This document shows positions 1 to 13,454 of a DNA stretch of 64,000 nucleotides, piece after piece; position 1 is the first letter of the stretch, and the number at the start of each line of letters is the position of its first letter. The notes below the pieces were generated by a model. It made no database searches. It saw nothing but the letters and a program-made list of their open reading frames with translations, and had not been told where the DNA came from. The DNA lies in the NCBI GenBank assembly GCA_036785705.1, contig JAWUZG010000084.1:17249501-17313500 (forward strand), read 5' to 3'. The translations under genes were made by a program, and so were the position numbers. This stretch comes from Acanthornis magna. Lineage: Eukaryota; Chordata; Aves; Passeriformes; Acanthizidae.

Positions 1-1020
1 ATATGCTCTTATCCTGTAGGTGACTCATGTTGAGCAGTTCCTTTTTATTTCTTCTCGTTAGAAATCCCTGTGGAAATCAGTAAGATCGCTACAAACAAAA
101 GAAAACCCTTGCCTGAAAATCTCTCCAGGTTTCCTTTCATTTCTCCATCTAAAACATCCTTGGTGGCCTTTTAGTGCTCTTGAAGTCAAAGACTAAATTG
201 ACACATTGATTTCAGTGAACCTAGTACTGCTAATTGATATTACTGAAGGATGTGTCCCATATCTATGAGTTCTTTTTCCTACTATTATTGCTTGTTAACT
301 TTCAACCTAAGAATTTGAAGAAAAAAAAAATCCCTTTAGTGAAACCAGAAACAAACACAGAACTAAAAGGAGGAATTACAAGCTTTCTGATCAAAAAAAT
401 GTTAAAACATGACTAACACAAGGAGTTAGACTCAGAAGGATCTTCAAACGTGAGTTTATTATCATACTTGTTACTATCCCAATCATACAGATGACAGTCA
501 ATGACCATCAGATTGGAAACCTGACTGACATCCATCAAGCAGGTCTTTGAAGAGGGCTTGGACTTTCTGATATTTGTGTTATCCCTAGATCTCAGCAAGC
601 TAATGTGTCATTGAACCTGTCTAAAGTTTTCTCTTCGTCATGGCCAAGCTCTTACACTCATCCACCCCTCTTTGCAAGCCTTGGAAGAACCTTCTTGTTG
701 TATTTTCTTCTCTTTTTCTTCATCTCCATTCCTCACTGCACTTCGAAGAGATGAATTCACAGTCAAATAATCTTGACAGTTTCAAGCAAGTATTTTGACC
801 CATCTTGATGAAGTAGGTAAAAGAAAAAAAGGTGAATAGGTAGAGACACTGATCTGTAGCTACCTCAGGCAAACTATTCTACCTGCTCTAATCAAAATTC
901 AAATGACTAGATGTGGGAGTGAATGCAAGATGCAAATCCCATCTACTACTTTAAAAAAGCATACATTTTCATCTTGGAAAAAAAAGTAATTCCCTCTTTT
1001 TAGAACAGGTTAATTTTCTA
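1..1020. other. Unassigned AT-rich non-coding DNA
   Basis: No gene or repeat is recognised here. The ORFs in this stretch are short (about 60 codons) and low in complexity, including one with a leucine/phenylalanine run, and they resemble no family I know. A short poly-A run lies near 319-329. The stretch ends at the LTR described next. Confidence 0.5.
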
Positions 1021-1497
1021 TGCATCATGGTTCAACCCCAGCCAGCAACACAGCTACTTGCTCATTTCCCCACCAGAGGGGTTGGGGAGATAATTGGAAG
1101 AGCAAGAGCTGGAAAACTCATGGGTTGAGATAAAGACAGTTCAACAGGTAAAGCAAGAGCCATGCACTCAGACAAAGCCAGTAAAGGAATTAATTCAATG
1201 CTTCCTATGGGCAGGCAGGTGTTCAGCCATCCCCAGGGAAGCAGGGCTCCATCACACAGAATGGTTACCTGGGAAGACAAATGCCATCACTCCAAACATC
1301 CCCCACTTTCTCCTTCATCCCCTCAGCCCTCTCACCACCATGGTGGCATGGAAAGCAGGAAAAGCCTTGGCTCTGTGTGAGCTCTGCTCAGCAATAACAA
1401 AAACATCTCTATTACCAGCACTGTTTTCAGCACAAATCCAAAACACAGTCCCATATCAGCCACTGTGAAGAAAACTACCCCAGCCAAACCCAGCACA
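1021..1497 (-). mobile_element. Solo LTR of avian ERVL-type endogenous retrovirus, internally deleted
   Basis: Read on the minus strand, the element opens at 1497 with TGTGCTGGGTTTGGCTGGGG, the familiar start of a very common avian ERVL-type LTR, and closes near 1021-1040 with the typical GGCTGGGGTT...CCATGA end. Between these, the blocks around 1240-1320 (GGGAAGACAAATGCCATCAC on the plus strand) and around 1110-1150 (TGGGTTGAGATAAAGACAGT) follow the same LTR in order. No internal retroviral genes flank it, so it is a solo LTR. The stretch that normally holds the TATA-like core promoter is missing: the pyrimidine-rich block before 1322 runs straight into the block at about 1332. Short ORFs on both strands here are chance readings of the LTR. 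I could not find a convincing target-site duplication, so the outer limits are good to a few bases. Family assignment is from memory, not a search. Confidence 0.85.
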
Positions 1498-4400
1498 CTC
1501 TGCCATGTAGCCTTATAAATTCTCAGGCTGACTAATACCCAATCTGTGAAGCATGGCCATTGAATATGTTCTATTGGCTGCATTTCTCAATGGAATGGGC
1601 TTGCTGAGAGCCTGCTGGCAAATCATCAGCCGACGATTCTGCCTACTAGCTGGCTTCCACCTGCTTCTGTAAGCAGGCAAACTGCTTCAGTACCATATGG
1701 AAACAGACTTTGAATTGCACTGAGAACTTTCAGGATACAGCAAGATAACCAGTACTTGAAATTGTATTAATACAGGTTACCTAATTTAGAGATGATAGAC
1801 AATGCATAAATCAAACCTAAACACTGGTTCAGGACAGTGACTGATGTTGTCCTTTGAAAGATAAACCTCCAGGGATGAAGGGACACTCTTCAAACCTCAT
1901 TAACATAAAAAGAAATACTGCTTTTTCTATCTTAGAATCCTGGAGCAGAGCTGCATTTTGCTCCTAACACTGATCTCCTAAATGACATGAAAATTATCAG
2001 CAAGGGTGGATTATGTCTACAGAAATCAACCCTAATACTGCCTATAGAAACACATTTTTTCTCTCTTTATTTATATTTGCTAGCACTTTTCAAAAACTGA
2101 TGGACAAATTGGCTTAGCAATCACTGTCCCTGCTCATTGTGTCTTAATGGAGGCTGACAGTTGAAGCGATTTAGCTTTTGTTACTGCACAAAGGCATTTC
2201 CTTATTTCCTTCTCCTTCAAGGGGATAATAGACCTTGTCATAAGCTATTATATCTTTTGATTACAAAAAAAATAAATATATCACTACCCCTGTCCCTTTT
2301 TCTTTGACACAAATACAAGCCAATAATTACAGGTCATAAATATCTTGGAGGACATTTCTGGGTTTCACAAGCTCATACAGTCAATACTTAAGCTCTCTGA
2401 TACAAATGTAGCACTCAGGAAAAGAAAACAGGAGGTGGCGAGGCGAGATCTTTTTCAGACATGTCCAAACTTGTGGTTGCACTGTTTTCTTCCAGTTTAT
2501 CACCAAAAAAGCAGGCAAGATAGATTGTCCTGGGTAATTTTTTTTATTATTATTTATTTATTACTTCAGAAATTGTGTGTCTTTAGACAAGTCATATTAA
2601 GGACTTCTTCTCTTGTCTGAATCACTCTGTTTCATCTACACCTTCTCTACTTTTTGAGTCAGCCCCCAATTAAGACTCTCATTTACTGGTAACTTTTAAC
2701 TTTTATTTTTTGAATTTAAATTCCCCCTGAGTGAAAAGGGAGACCAAATATTTTCTAAGGTTCAGATACAGTAAACAGTTTTCAGATCACATAGAACATT
2801 ACCTTCTCTATACTATGCCACTGCAATGTGTAAAATACTTCTTATGGGACAATTTGGGTTGGCATTTTATGACTCAGTTCAGGAAATTGAAGCTTCTGTG
2901 CTGACAGGTCTTCAGGAACTCATGGAAAAGCTGTTGCTACTGCTGCAGCTGAATATCTAAGGTCTGTATACTTACTGCTTGTTTTTAACCATACCCACTC
3001 AAATTCTCTGTCCAACATACTCACCTATCCTGTTTGTTTGGTATATTTTGCAAGGTTCTCATGTCTTTATTAGTAGATGAAGGCAATTACCAGGGATCCT
3101 GGTCTCCACAATACCTAGGGTATTTTAAAAATTCCGTCATTAACAGAGTTTTAATGCAATCAATAGAGAATAGTATTCTGAATATTGTATTCTCTCCTCT
3201 GGGTCTTATTAAATGGTATGAAGATTCCAACTTTAAATTACAAATTTATCTTGTGAAGGGAAAGGAGTTATAATAATACAATTAAAGAACGTTAGCTCCT
3301 GAATTAATTTAAAAGAGCACAATAAAATCTCAATTTTCAAAATTAAAAGCTGATATGTACATATGGATTATTACTTGGTCATAAATTCTGAGATCATAGG
3401 TTGCCTTAACAATACCTTTACAGTACTCGGCTAAGGTTGCAGGCTCAAAAAGACAATTAAGGTTTATTTGGAACAAGCTTTAATAGTTGTGACGGTGCAT
3501 TAGTAATTACGTGCATTTTGAGAGTGGAGTAGGTAGAGACAAGCTTTGCATTGCACTTAGCCTCATCTTGAGGTGTGGTATCCCATCACTAGCCTTTCCC
3601 ACAGGTAGCCTTTGCTACAGGTGTACATTAGCTCTCTTTAATGACACACATTTAATAATATCTTGTGTCTACTTGTCAACTTCAGTCAGAAAAAAAAAAA
3701 TAACCCACATAGGAATGATCTAATGTGCTCATTTCTCACTGTAGTCTTGTGATCATTGTAGGAGTAGACTAAAGTCTTGCCTTTTGACCTTTATTAGTCT
3801 TGACATGAAAATTTTTCTTGCAGAATTTTAGTGGAAGATAGATAATTTCTGTCTTCCCAGGGTGCAGACCCTGTTCTTGGAAAAATCTACTTATAGTTAA
3901 AACGTAGTCTTTCATGCACATGCTTTCATGACAAATGGTATAATAAATACACAGAAGCATCGAATTAATATATACCATTGACAGTAGTACTCAGAACTCT
4001 TTTTTCTACCTGGTCATGGAAAGAAACTGATACATGACTGGCATTTTTCTCTCCCCTCTGTTGCCTCTGCTTGTGAGAACTAAAGTAAAAAGTAACTCTC
4101 TGTAGTAATGCCAACAGTTTTAAAGATTTTTCCAGATCTTCATATTCCTCAGTAAAGTCCCTGAAAGGGCTCTTCCTGTGGACAAGACCATAAACTCTTT
4201 TCCAATGTGTCTTGTGTATATTTGATCAACATGAAGCAAGCACTTGGCAAAGCTGCCACTTAGAGAATTAGATACAGTTATGTTAGCAAATAGTGTGGTA
4301 CAATAGGAGTGGATATCGGAACGGTGCTAAAGACCTGGAATCCACACTATTTCCTTGCCAGCAGTTCCATTTCAGACTCGATGTATCTAGTCTTTTCTTG

Positions 4401-6627
4401 TAGCCTGAGTATCCATTCATAGCTGAAGCACATAGGTTTTCTGCTAGAGCACGTTGTCTAGTTTACCTCAGTCTGACAGGAAGCCATTCAATGAGCTATA
4501 TATGAAAATGCGGTAAGTGGGGACACCCAGGAAATATAAACTAAAGCCTTATCCTGACTGGAACTAAAGAAATAGCTTTGAGACACCCCTGTTCTTCAGT
4601 TAATACCATCAGAGTTTGCACTATTTACAATTATACTAATTTCCTAGGAACAATTAAAATTATGTCCTTCTAATAGCATGACAACTGCTTAATTCTTAAT
4701 GTTCTTCCACTTTCTGTCTTTTGGATAAATGGCATTTTCTTCTGAGTGTCCTTATTGGAAATCCACAATGTTGTCAATTCTCATAAAGTAAGCACAGACA
4801 GGTCAAAGCAGTCTTGGAAGACAACTTTTCCATTCAGTAAGCAGTGTCCTTCTTTTAGATTTAATGAAAAGCAGTTATTTCTTCCAAGGGAAGTATCATT
4901 CAAATGAGACAGAAAGCAAATACCTGGAAGCCGTAAAAGGAATCTTGAAGTGTTTCACCCAAGATTATTTTTCATTTTTCCTTGAATGCCTGACCAATTC
5001 TAGACAGTCTATTAAAATTAGCTTCATAATTAAGATCGACATTTGTTGAAGAATATAGAGAGCTACCTCAACTCATGATTTCTATATTTGTGTTTTGACA
5101 GTTTGTCTTGATATGCACCAGAGTTGACTTCAGCTTTTGCAGATGTTTATATAAGCAAGATGTTTTGTTTTCACAAGCACAAAACTGCTGATTAAAGTAG
5201 TGTTTAAAATTTTGTTTTCTTTGCTGAAGACATCAGCTAAAGCCCATTTTCAAAACTTTTAGTGACCTCCAAGGTTTAATAAAGCAGGTGAACTTTTCTA
5301 GAGAGCTGCCTAGTTGAAATAGGAATAACAGAGTAGAGAAATCATATTCCATCCTAACAGCGCTGATATGTGAGACTGTACTTATCCTACAGGATACTCT
5401 ACCAAGTGCTAGGTTTGCAATGTCTCCCAGGACAAGAAGTGAAAGACTCACTTTTCCTTGGCTAACAGCTGCATGCTTGCCACAGAGGAGTTGGACTACC
5501 TAGGATTTTCCCCCTGTAACCCAGAATGGTACTGCAAGATCAGTAACTAAAAATTGAGGTGTAAAATTGTTCTGCTGCTACATTAGTTAATCTTGAAGTG
5601 GTACCTTGTGGTGTTCTTCTAGTTCAACAGCTCCAAATACTTTTTAGCTACGATTCTGTAGTTGTAATTGTTTTCAGTGACAGACATGTTGTAAAATCCA
5701 GCTGAGATAAAGGGAATATCTCTATATTGCCTTCATACCGTCATTTCTATTTCTCCTCTCTGATTCCTTGAGGTGATTCTGGCTCAAAAACTTCTGCAAA
5801 CTCATTTGTCTGTGCTTATTTTTCAGAGCATATACATATGATTTGTTCTTGCTTTTTTTAACTCACACACAAAAATTAGATCAAAAAATGATCCCTGGCA
5901 TACTAAACAAATTGCTTATTGATCTATGAATTGTTGTGTATGATTTCAGCTAATCCAACAATCTTCAGAACAAGTAGAAAGATAGTAAATTGGTGTCAGT
6001 GTTGTATAAATTCAAAAAGATTAGTTAAAAGGATTGTATGGATAATGGCCAAAACAGAAATTTTATTTTTGAAAATCTACCACAAGTTGATGACGAAGGA
6101 TGAAATTACCTTGTAAAAAAAGAAGACAAAAGATACAGAACACATAATATTGCTCTGAATAGGCAGAGATTTCCATGCAAAACCCTGAAGTTATACAACT
6201 TACCAGAAGTAAAATTGTCAGAAAATTCTTGATCTCGTTGCAGAGCATAGGCTTTAACCCTGTTGGAGTTCTAGAGGTGAGCAGGAATATTATTTTGTTG
6301 GCGTATGTCTCCCCTCGTGTCATGACAGCTTTGCATCTTGCACCTTGTTGGTTTACTAGGGATCTCATCTGTATGTTAAAACTCATTCAAATTCTGATTT
6401 CATTTTGGCTGTCTCCGTGTCATTCTAACATTAGGGGAATTCCTGTTAAAAAAAGTCACACATCAATAAGCTAGGTGTTTTCAGACTTTCAGGCAGAAAA
6501 TCTGATTCCAAAATAAAGTCACTTACTTATGGCTGCAGAAAGTCAGCCTTGGAGTTAGATGATCAGCATGATCTAGAAACAGACGAAATGGATGAAATTC
6601 TAGCATGAGCTAGAATTTGGAATTATG
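1498..6627. other. Unassigned non-coding DNA
   Basis: No exon, RNA gene or datable repeat is recognised. The sequence is AT-rich with scattered A/T runs, for example around 2534-2565 and 3690-3701. ORFs reach 107 codons on the minus strand near 6063-6386, but a 99-codon ORF overlaps it on the plus strand, neither resembles a known protein, and both look like chance. Old, unrecognisable repeats may be present. Confidence 0.45.
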
Positions 6628-6676
6628 GGACAGATCCTCATCTGTAGTCAGTGGAGTTGCAACGATTCATACAGCC
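6628..6676. repeat. Possible fragment of ancient palindromic amniote repeat
   Basis: The run CAGATCCTCATCTG followed by GTCAGTGGAGTTG resembles the repeat, frequent in bird, crocodile and turtle DNA, whose consensus reads roughly GATCCTCAGCTGGTGTAAAT with a central CCATTGACTTCAATGG. The fragment is short and strongly diverged. The match is from memory and could be coincidence. Confidence 0.35.
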
Positions 6677-9600
6677 TAAAAAGTGTCTGAATTTCTGTTT
6701 CTGCCACTAGACATTGACTTGTAAATAATGAACATTCCCATGACACTAAGTCAAGTTTTAATAGAAGTTTAATGAAAAAAGTTGCCAGGAGTATGTTTTT
6801 GATTCAGTTGAAAACTATAGTTAAGTTCTATACATACAAATAAACAATGAAAGTGATAGTAGGGTTGTCTGCACACTTTCCCCACTGGGAGAAACATTGT
6901 GCCTAAAAAACAAGGAGAAAAAACAAAAGCAAGTACTCTTGCAAAGATATTTGCATATTGTTATTAAACAGCCAACCTTTACATAATGAAGGGCATATTT
7001 ACAGTGCTGCTCAAATTGAATGCTCTAAGGCTGTTTTATGATATTAAAATATTTATAAATAGGCTTTAATTCAGCTTCGCCTCTGTCAGAAATTCAATGG
7101 AAATCCTAATTACCATTTCTCTGTGCAGATGAAAGGCAATCATACGTATGTATTGACATTCAGCTAACACCATTCACTAAAAGGTTCAATAGTTTAGCAT
7201 GACTGCCAAATCATTAAATAAGGGCATAGGCTGGTTTTATAAATAATGCTGACTGTATTCAAAGTGTTGTAGGACACACTCGAGTTGTACTACGTGGTTA
7301 AATGAAATTGCCTATACCCTCTCTATAACTGACAGGCTTGAGATCAAATCGAAAGATAGAAATTAATTTTTAGGCTTGTCATCCAAAGTATCTTTCACAA
7401 GCCGTAGCTTCAGTAAATATGAATATATTCATAATTTAAACACAATATTCCCTGATGCTATTGATTATGCTGCACTCAGGTTCAGGTCTTTGTCTTTAAT
7501 TCATTGAAACATTCTCTGCACTTACCTCAGAAAATAAATAATCATATTGTGAGACTGATGGGCTATGGGATGCACTGACAAATTTAATTTGCTCATGAGC
7601 CCAATCTTTTGTGTCTGCTGGGCATGTTTCATTTTGCCATATTTGTTGTCCAAAAAACCTTTTCACAGTTACTACTAGGCCTGCATTTTATGGAAAGAGA
7701 AAGAGGAAAAGGCACAATGGAGAATTATCATAAACCATCTTTTGGAATCCATACAGCCAGAGAAGAAAAAAAAATGCTGCCATCCCTTTTCTTATAATTG
7801 GTCCCTCACCTCAGGCCAATAGTCTCTTGGATACTCAGGGCTTCTCCAAAATTCACTTGCTAAGTTTCTTACAAAGCTAACATGCTATAACCTGTTACAA
7901 GTCCTTGAGGTGACCTGTACAACAATGCTTTTCTTTGTTTGATTGTGTTTTTTATACAGACTGAATTAATTCCAAGAGATTGAAATTACAGGATTTTGAT
8001 CATTATTCAAATTAGTGAGTAGATAATTTGCTTTAAACTTTTTAAATTCTATTGTTACTATTGCATTCCAGTTTTTCCTATTTTACACACACACATATAT
8101 ATTATAAATATATAATTTCTTATTTTCTATAAGGTATTTCTTGTATATGGCATTTGTCTTTACTGATGCAGGAGGACATGGTAATCATGCAAGCATTGAC
8201 GTAGATCATTTAGAAAGCTGAATCTATAGCCATTGAAGTCCTTAGCTATCACCTCTATTTTTTTGAAAATTATTCTATGTTTTTATTTGTTATGTAATGA
8301 TTGTCTTAGAAATTATGGCAAGTTGCATTTGAAAGAAAATTGAAATGCCACAAAAATCTCGAGTTTATTTTTCATTCTCTTCTAAATCTAAGCTAAGTTA
8401 CTTTAGGTTCAACCTCATGCAAGTCTTTCCAAACCACCAAGAAAGGTCTCTAAGTAGAAGAAGAAAAAACACTTATTATTGATAAATCAAAGAGACTGTT
8501 TCCAATCACCAGATTCTTTATCTTTCTAAGACAAGTTCATCTTCTCCTTTTTATACCCAGATTTTATTCAGAGGATGGAAGACAAATACAGTTTTTACCA
8601 TTTTACCAAGACTTATCCAAATTCCTACCCTTAAATGGAAACTGTAATTGAAATAATTTTTTTAAATAATGACTTATTTTCTCTACCATGGGAAGAAGTT
8701 ACAGCCAATTTGATTGACTTCACAAGTCAATGAAGTGAATGTTTGGAATTTGACAATTTACTTCTACCAGCTTGGTAGTTTGATATGCTTTAACACTATG
8801 ATAACAAGCATACTAAATTTTTTATTAGTATTTAATATATATGCTTTTAGTACAGTAATAAATTAAGTCATTATGTAGGTTTTCATAACTTCATGATTAA
8901 ATAGAAAATATTTTTACTTTTTTTTAAATCTAAGAGGTTTTTAATAGTTACATTCCATCTGTCTTGAAGCACTACTGGGGATTTATGGCAATAAAATCAA
9001 CAGAACTCTGGAGACAGTTCACACAAAGAATGGCACAGATTTGGTGTCAGTCATCAATAAAGTTTAATAGAGACAAAAACTTCCTTTTACTTTCTTTGCC
9101 AAGACAATACAAATATAGGAGAACAAATGTTCCTTCTTTCATGTTTCTTCCATTCTCACATATCAGTCAGTAATACACAAGATGGAAATAACACACATAG
9201 GATTTGGAATCTAGCCTGGTTATGAAGACCTGACAGAAAAAATATTCTGTCTCCTGAAGTGAGCCAATTTGTTCTGACCTCCTTGACAGAGAGCAGATTT
9301 GATACCCCACATTCTCACTGTGGGTGTTACCTTCCAACCATACCCACCCATAAGTTTACACTGCCATCAGTTTTGAAATATGGTGCTGTGAGAACAATTT
9401 ACAGTGTTTGACAGGGTGCCACAAGCCATCGTATCCCCTTTTTAGATTTGCAGTTCAGAGGAAATGAGTTCTTAGCACTGTTACCACACTGTAGAAGCCT
9501 TGCTTTGTAGGACAAAAGCGTGTCACAACAGTGCATGAGTAATGTAGAAATAATCCGCGAGTTCTTACGTTAGAGAAAGGAACTGGGGATCGCAAAGCCA

Positions 9601-12600
9601 AGAGGGCAGCCTGTGACCCAGACAGCATCTGAGGGCACTTCAGAGAAGTACCTGAAAATGCAGAGGATTAGAGATACTTTGGAGTATGGATTAAAACACT
9701 TCTCTTTTTGCTATCTTTTTTCCTCTTTTTAAAAGTATTAACCTTTCAAAGGCATAAGGAAGAAAGAAGAACATTGAAATTACTAATCAAGAAATTATTT
9801 TAACATTCTCAGAGGTGAGAGTTATTTACTGATCCATACTACTTTGAAGTCTTTAAAGATAAGCTTGAAATCTTGGTGAAATGGCTCATGTCTGCACTAA
9901 TTGGGTGTTTCTTCCCTGTCTGGAGTTACAGAGCTGCAGAACCTGAAAATAAGAGTTCAGAGTTACAGAGCTTGAAAATAAGCAATATAGAAAAGAAGGT
10001 TAGTATACATACTTCACAATATAAAGATCAGATTTGTGCCAAGGACAGGACAAGGACTCAGATAGACCTTTGGTTTTTGAGGGATAGGAGAGTATTTGCA
10101 TAGCAGTGCAGCAGCAGTGAAAACAAAAATCTCACACTGATTCAGTCTGAGATGCTGGAAAAATTATTTTTTTTAATCACAGACTGCTCATAGAAAAGGG
10201 CAATAGTATTAACTGCTACATGTGGCTCTCCTGGTTAACTTGCAGCTTATAAACACTTTGAGATAACACTCAGTTGAAAAATGTCTCAGAAAGAAAAAAG
10301 TGTAATATATGTAAGATTTCGATGTGTTTGTCCCAGATTTTCAGTAATTAAAACTGGCAGTATATTTACTATATGAGCATTGATAGAACTGCTCCTGTGT
10401 ATAATTGAAAAGGAAGAAACAACTTTGCCTGACAAACACCTTAATAAGTCGCTTTCATTCCACATTGTGTCTGATTTGTAATGTCTATCATTACAACGTA
10501 ACTAATTGGTATCTGTGCAGAGATGTCTCTATTGGCACATTAGAAATCTAAAAGAAAAGATCCTATTTGCAAAAAACCAATAAAATACCAATGGAAAGAC
10601 TTGTTTTTAATACCATACTGAATGTAGCCTGAACAAATGAAGAGTCTTGATGTGATTTAATATTATGCCAACAGTGAACACTACTGTAAATTGTTTTTGC
10701 AACCTGCTCTCAGAGTCCCAAATTGCCTTTTTACTGTCTGCATTCCTAATGATGGTTGATACATCCCAGGGAAAAAAAAAGAATACTGATGTCTTTTATC
10801 TTGATTTAGCTACTGGGCTGGGTTCTTTATATATTCAAGAGCAACAAGAACAAAAAAATATATATTCTGCTTTTGCAATGTCAAAATGCAAATTCATTCT
10901 AAGAAAAGTAGAAATCACTGATCACGAGTAAAAAGTTTTTGCAGCGGCAATTTAACCTGACTGTTATTTACACTATAAAACTGTCCCTATGTCTGAAGCT
11001 GTGTTTACTAGAAAGATCAGACAAGATTTCTTGCCATATTAGTTGGCTTAAAGGAAAGCAAACTGACAAAGTCACAAACTATGCTGTGAATAGAACAGAA
11101 AAGCTAAAGTTTTTTAAATACTTGTGAATTTGTAATGTTAAGGTATTTCTTTTCATTTCTAAATGTAGAAGTTTGAAGAAATAAATAATATTATTCACAA
11201 GGAGACTAGAACAACTGTAGTCTCTCCGTCAATTTGCTGACCTAAAAATTTTTTCATTTACATAATGATCAACTCTGCAATATGCTGTGCCAGTTGTGCC
11301 TTGTAGATATATATCATGGTGTTCTAAATGTCTGGCATGGGAAGAATGTGATGTACACTTAAATTTTGCACATCAGACTATACAGGTTTGTAGACTTTGA
11401 ACTGGAATTTAGCAGTAACAGCTGAAAGACTTATGCACTATAAACATTTTTTTTTTAATTAATCACAACTACTTAAAGGCATATTTTCAGCTGGCTAAGT
11501 GAATTTTTGTGAAGGAAGGTGCTTCTGACTGCAGACAAAAGCAGTCTGAATTGCTTGCATGAAGCAGGTAACCATTCTGGAGACAAACCCCTGTTGAATA
11601 TACTGGTGGGCCCACATAATGCAACATATCCTAAGCAAAGATACTAATTCTGATGTACTATTAGTAGATCAGTACAGTGCTACACCGAGGCTAATTTTCA
11701 TTTCTTTGTATAAATAGTGTGATTCCAGCACTGAAACAACACAGGCCTACTGCAATTCAGGTCTCTCTCTAGAATGTTTGGATGGTGATTTGTGATTCTA
11801 TGACTTTACTTCATGGTAGGTGAGTGTTCCAAGAGAAGTGAATGCAATGTGGATAGCACTGCACCCTTTGTAGACAAGTCCAAAATACATGGCATTGTAA
11901 ACATTTATCTGCATATAGCTTCATCAATCTGGCTTTGAGACTTTGAGATCAGTGCTTGCTGGCAAGCCTGACTTCTGGACATGAAAAAGTTTACCTGTCA
12001 AACCAATAGGACACAATCCTAAATTATGCTTTTGTCATGATTCAGTAATAAAACAGACATGATTATTCACATTAGGAATCTACTTCCAAGTTATACATAA
12101 CAGAAGCCTTTAAAGTCAGCTCTACAGCTGATCTTAACTTCTGGGTAAAGCTGAACCAGCTACAGATTGCCCTCGGACTGTGACACTGTCACCTTCAGAG
12201 AACCTCTGGGAGGGACCATGTCAGTGATCCTAAGCAAAGTCTTCCCTGGCTAGTAATCAGAGCCCTTAGTTACAATCCTTTCCACATTTACTCAAGATGA
12301 AGTCCTACCCCATAGCAGAGAGAATAGCAACATGTATAGCAGTGAGCTAACCCCAGGGCAGAAGTGGATTGAAACAGTGCTGAGATTTGATCTAGAAATA
12401 AACCTTTCAGATTCTATAAGGCCTTTTCTCCTTCTCTGTCAAAACAAGGTCATTCTCGTTCATACATTTTCCAGTGCCTACTCTTAAAATTTGGTGAGTA
12501 ATGGGGCTTTTCACCAGAAAGAAACTTTTCTTTTAACAGCTGCACTTATAGAATGGGCCTCAGCCCTCTTACATCTTATTGTTATTCTGACAATGTTCAG

Positions 12601-12960
12601 TATGTCTGCTTAGGGTATGTCACTCTCCTTTGTGATTTCAAAGATATTTTACCATTCACTGATGCCCTTGAAAATAAAATTCCTCCCCTCAGAAGCTGTG
12701 AGTGAAGCACAGTTTAGTATAAAGGACTGCAAATATAGCATATATTACATATCTCCAGAAAATGACATTAAAAAACAAATCAAGTTGGAAAAATCTAACA
12801 CTCTGAAGTTAGGAAATGCCAGAATTAATGTTTCCAGTGTAACATTCATTCAGATCCACTCTGCATATGCCTTTCTGATAGTTTTTAATTACAAGATCAA
12901 ATGTTTCCCACAGGTCTCCTCCCTCCCCCTTGGTGTATTTAGTGTACCAGTTGGGTAACA
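6677..12960. other. Unassigned non-coding DNA with a quiet-looking AT-rich core near 6.9-7.6 kb
   Basis: No gene is recognised. The part from about 6930 to 7560 has the texture of some vertebrate conserved non-coding elements: a perfect POU octamer ATTTGCAT at 6949-6956, TAATTA at 7107-7112 and few simple repeats. Composition alone cannot show conservation. A short (AC)n/(AT)n tract lies at 8084-8112. ORFs of 60-113 codons, the longest at 12617-12958, show no recognisable domain. Confidence 0.4.
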
Positions 12961-13085
12961 CTTACTTGAATGGTAGCCATTCAATAGTGCCTTTCATCTT
13001 CAGCATTCATTGCACAGACTCACATGCTTTATTTACTAAATGCCATCTTATACTTCCACTAAATATAAAGGCCAATCTACTGTAT
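12961..13085. repeat. Weak candidate for an ancient SINE fragment
   Basis: The words AATAGTGCCTTTCATCTTCA and, further on, a degraded block ending near TTATTTACTAAATG recall the amniote SINE segment that reads 'agcgcctttcatc...cgctttacaaacattaa'. The similarity is short, and the middle does not align well by eye. I list it only as a lead. Confidence 0.25.
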
Positions 13086-13313
13086 TCATAACGCTGTGTC
13101 AGTTCTTAGCAGACATTAACGTTTATATCGGCTGTGTGAAGAGAGTTGCAGTTGTTTAACACAAGGAAAACAAAGGTACAGGTGTGCTATTCTGAATTAG
13201 CCTTGGGTGCTAAACTCAAGAAAAAAAATGCTATTCCAGAACATTTAATGTTTGATATCAGTTTGTCTGTCACTGATACATCTGCTGTAGCTGCCAGTAA
13301 GCCACGCTTCAGC

Positions 13314-13454
13314 ACATCGGTGAGCTCAGGTGGTTAGGGCATGGTGCTAGGAGCACCAAGGCTGTGGGCTTGAGCCCTGTACAGACTATTCACCTAAGAG
13401 TTGGACTTGATGATTGTGATGGATCCCTTCCAGCTCAGAGTATTCTGTGATCTC
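13314..13454 (+). mobile_element. tRNA-Ile-derived SINE with CR1 tail (TguSINE1-like)
   Basis: The 5' half (about 13317-13386) aligns without gaps to a tRNA-Ile(AAT) gene at roughly three quarters of positions over the stretch from GTTAGCTCAG to GTACGGGC, as I recall that tRNA. Box A-like GAGCTCAGGTGG is at 13322-13333 and box B-like GGCTTGAGCCC at 13367-13377. The anticodon loop has decayed from CTAATAA to CTAGGAG, so this is not a working tRNA. The 3' half (about 13390-13454) carries the classic CR1 LINE 3' end: GAGTTGGACTTGATGAT, then TCCCTTCCAGCTCAG and TATTCTGTGATCT. A tRNA-Ile head on a CR1 tail is the known design of TguSINE1, a passerine SINE mobilised by CR1 enzymes. Many differences from the tRNA are CpG-type or transition changes, so it is an old copy. 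No target-site duplication is obvious. Confidence 0.88.

Noticed and set aside
1094..1468. 124-codon ORF and two overlapping ORFs of 72-83 codons
   Set aside because: All lie inside the ERVL-type LTR, which is non-coding; they are chance frames.
11770..11815. CR1 3' end suggested by TGTGATTCTATGACTTT
   Set aside because: Only the terminal word matches; no upstream CR1 sequence (such as TTGGACTTGATGAT or CCCTTCCAAC) is present.
13317..13388. A tRNA gene
   Set aside because: The tRNA-Ile-like sequence has a decayed anticodon loop and box B and is fused to a CR1 tail, so it is a SINE head.
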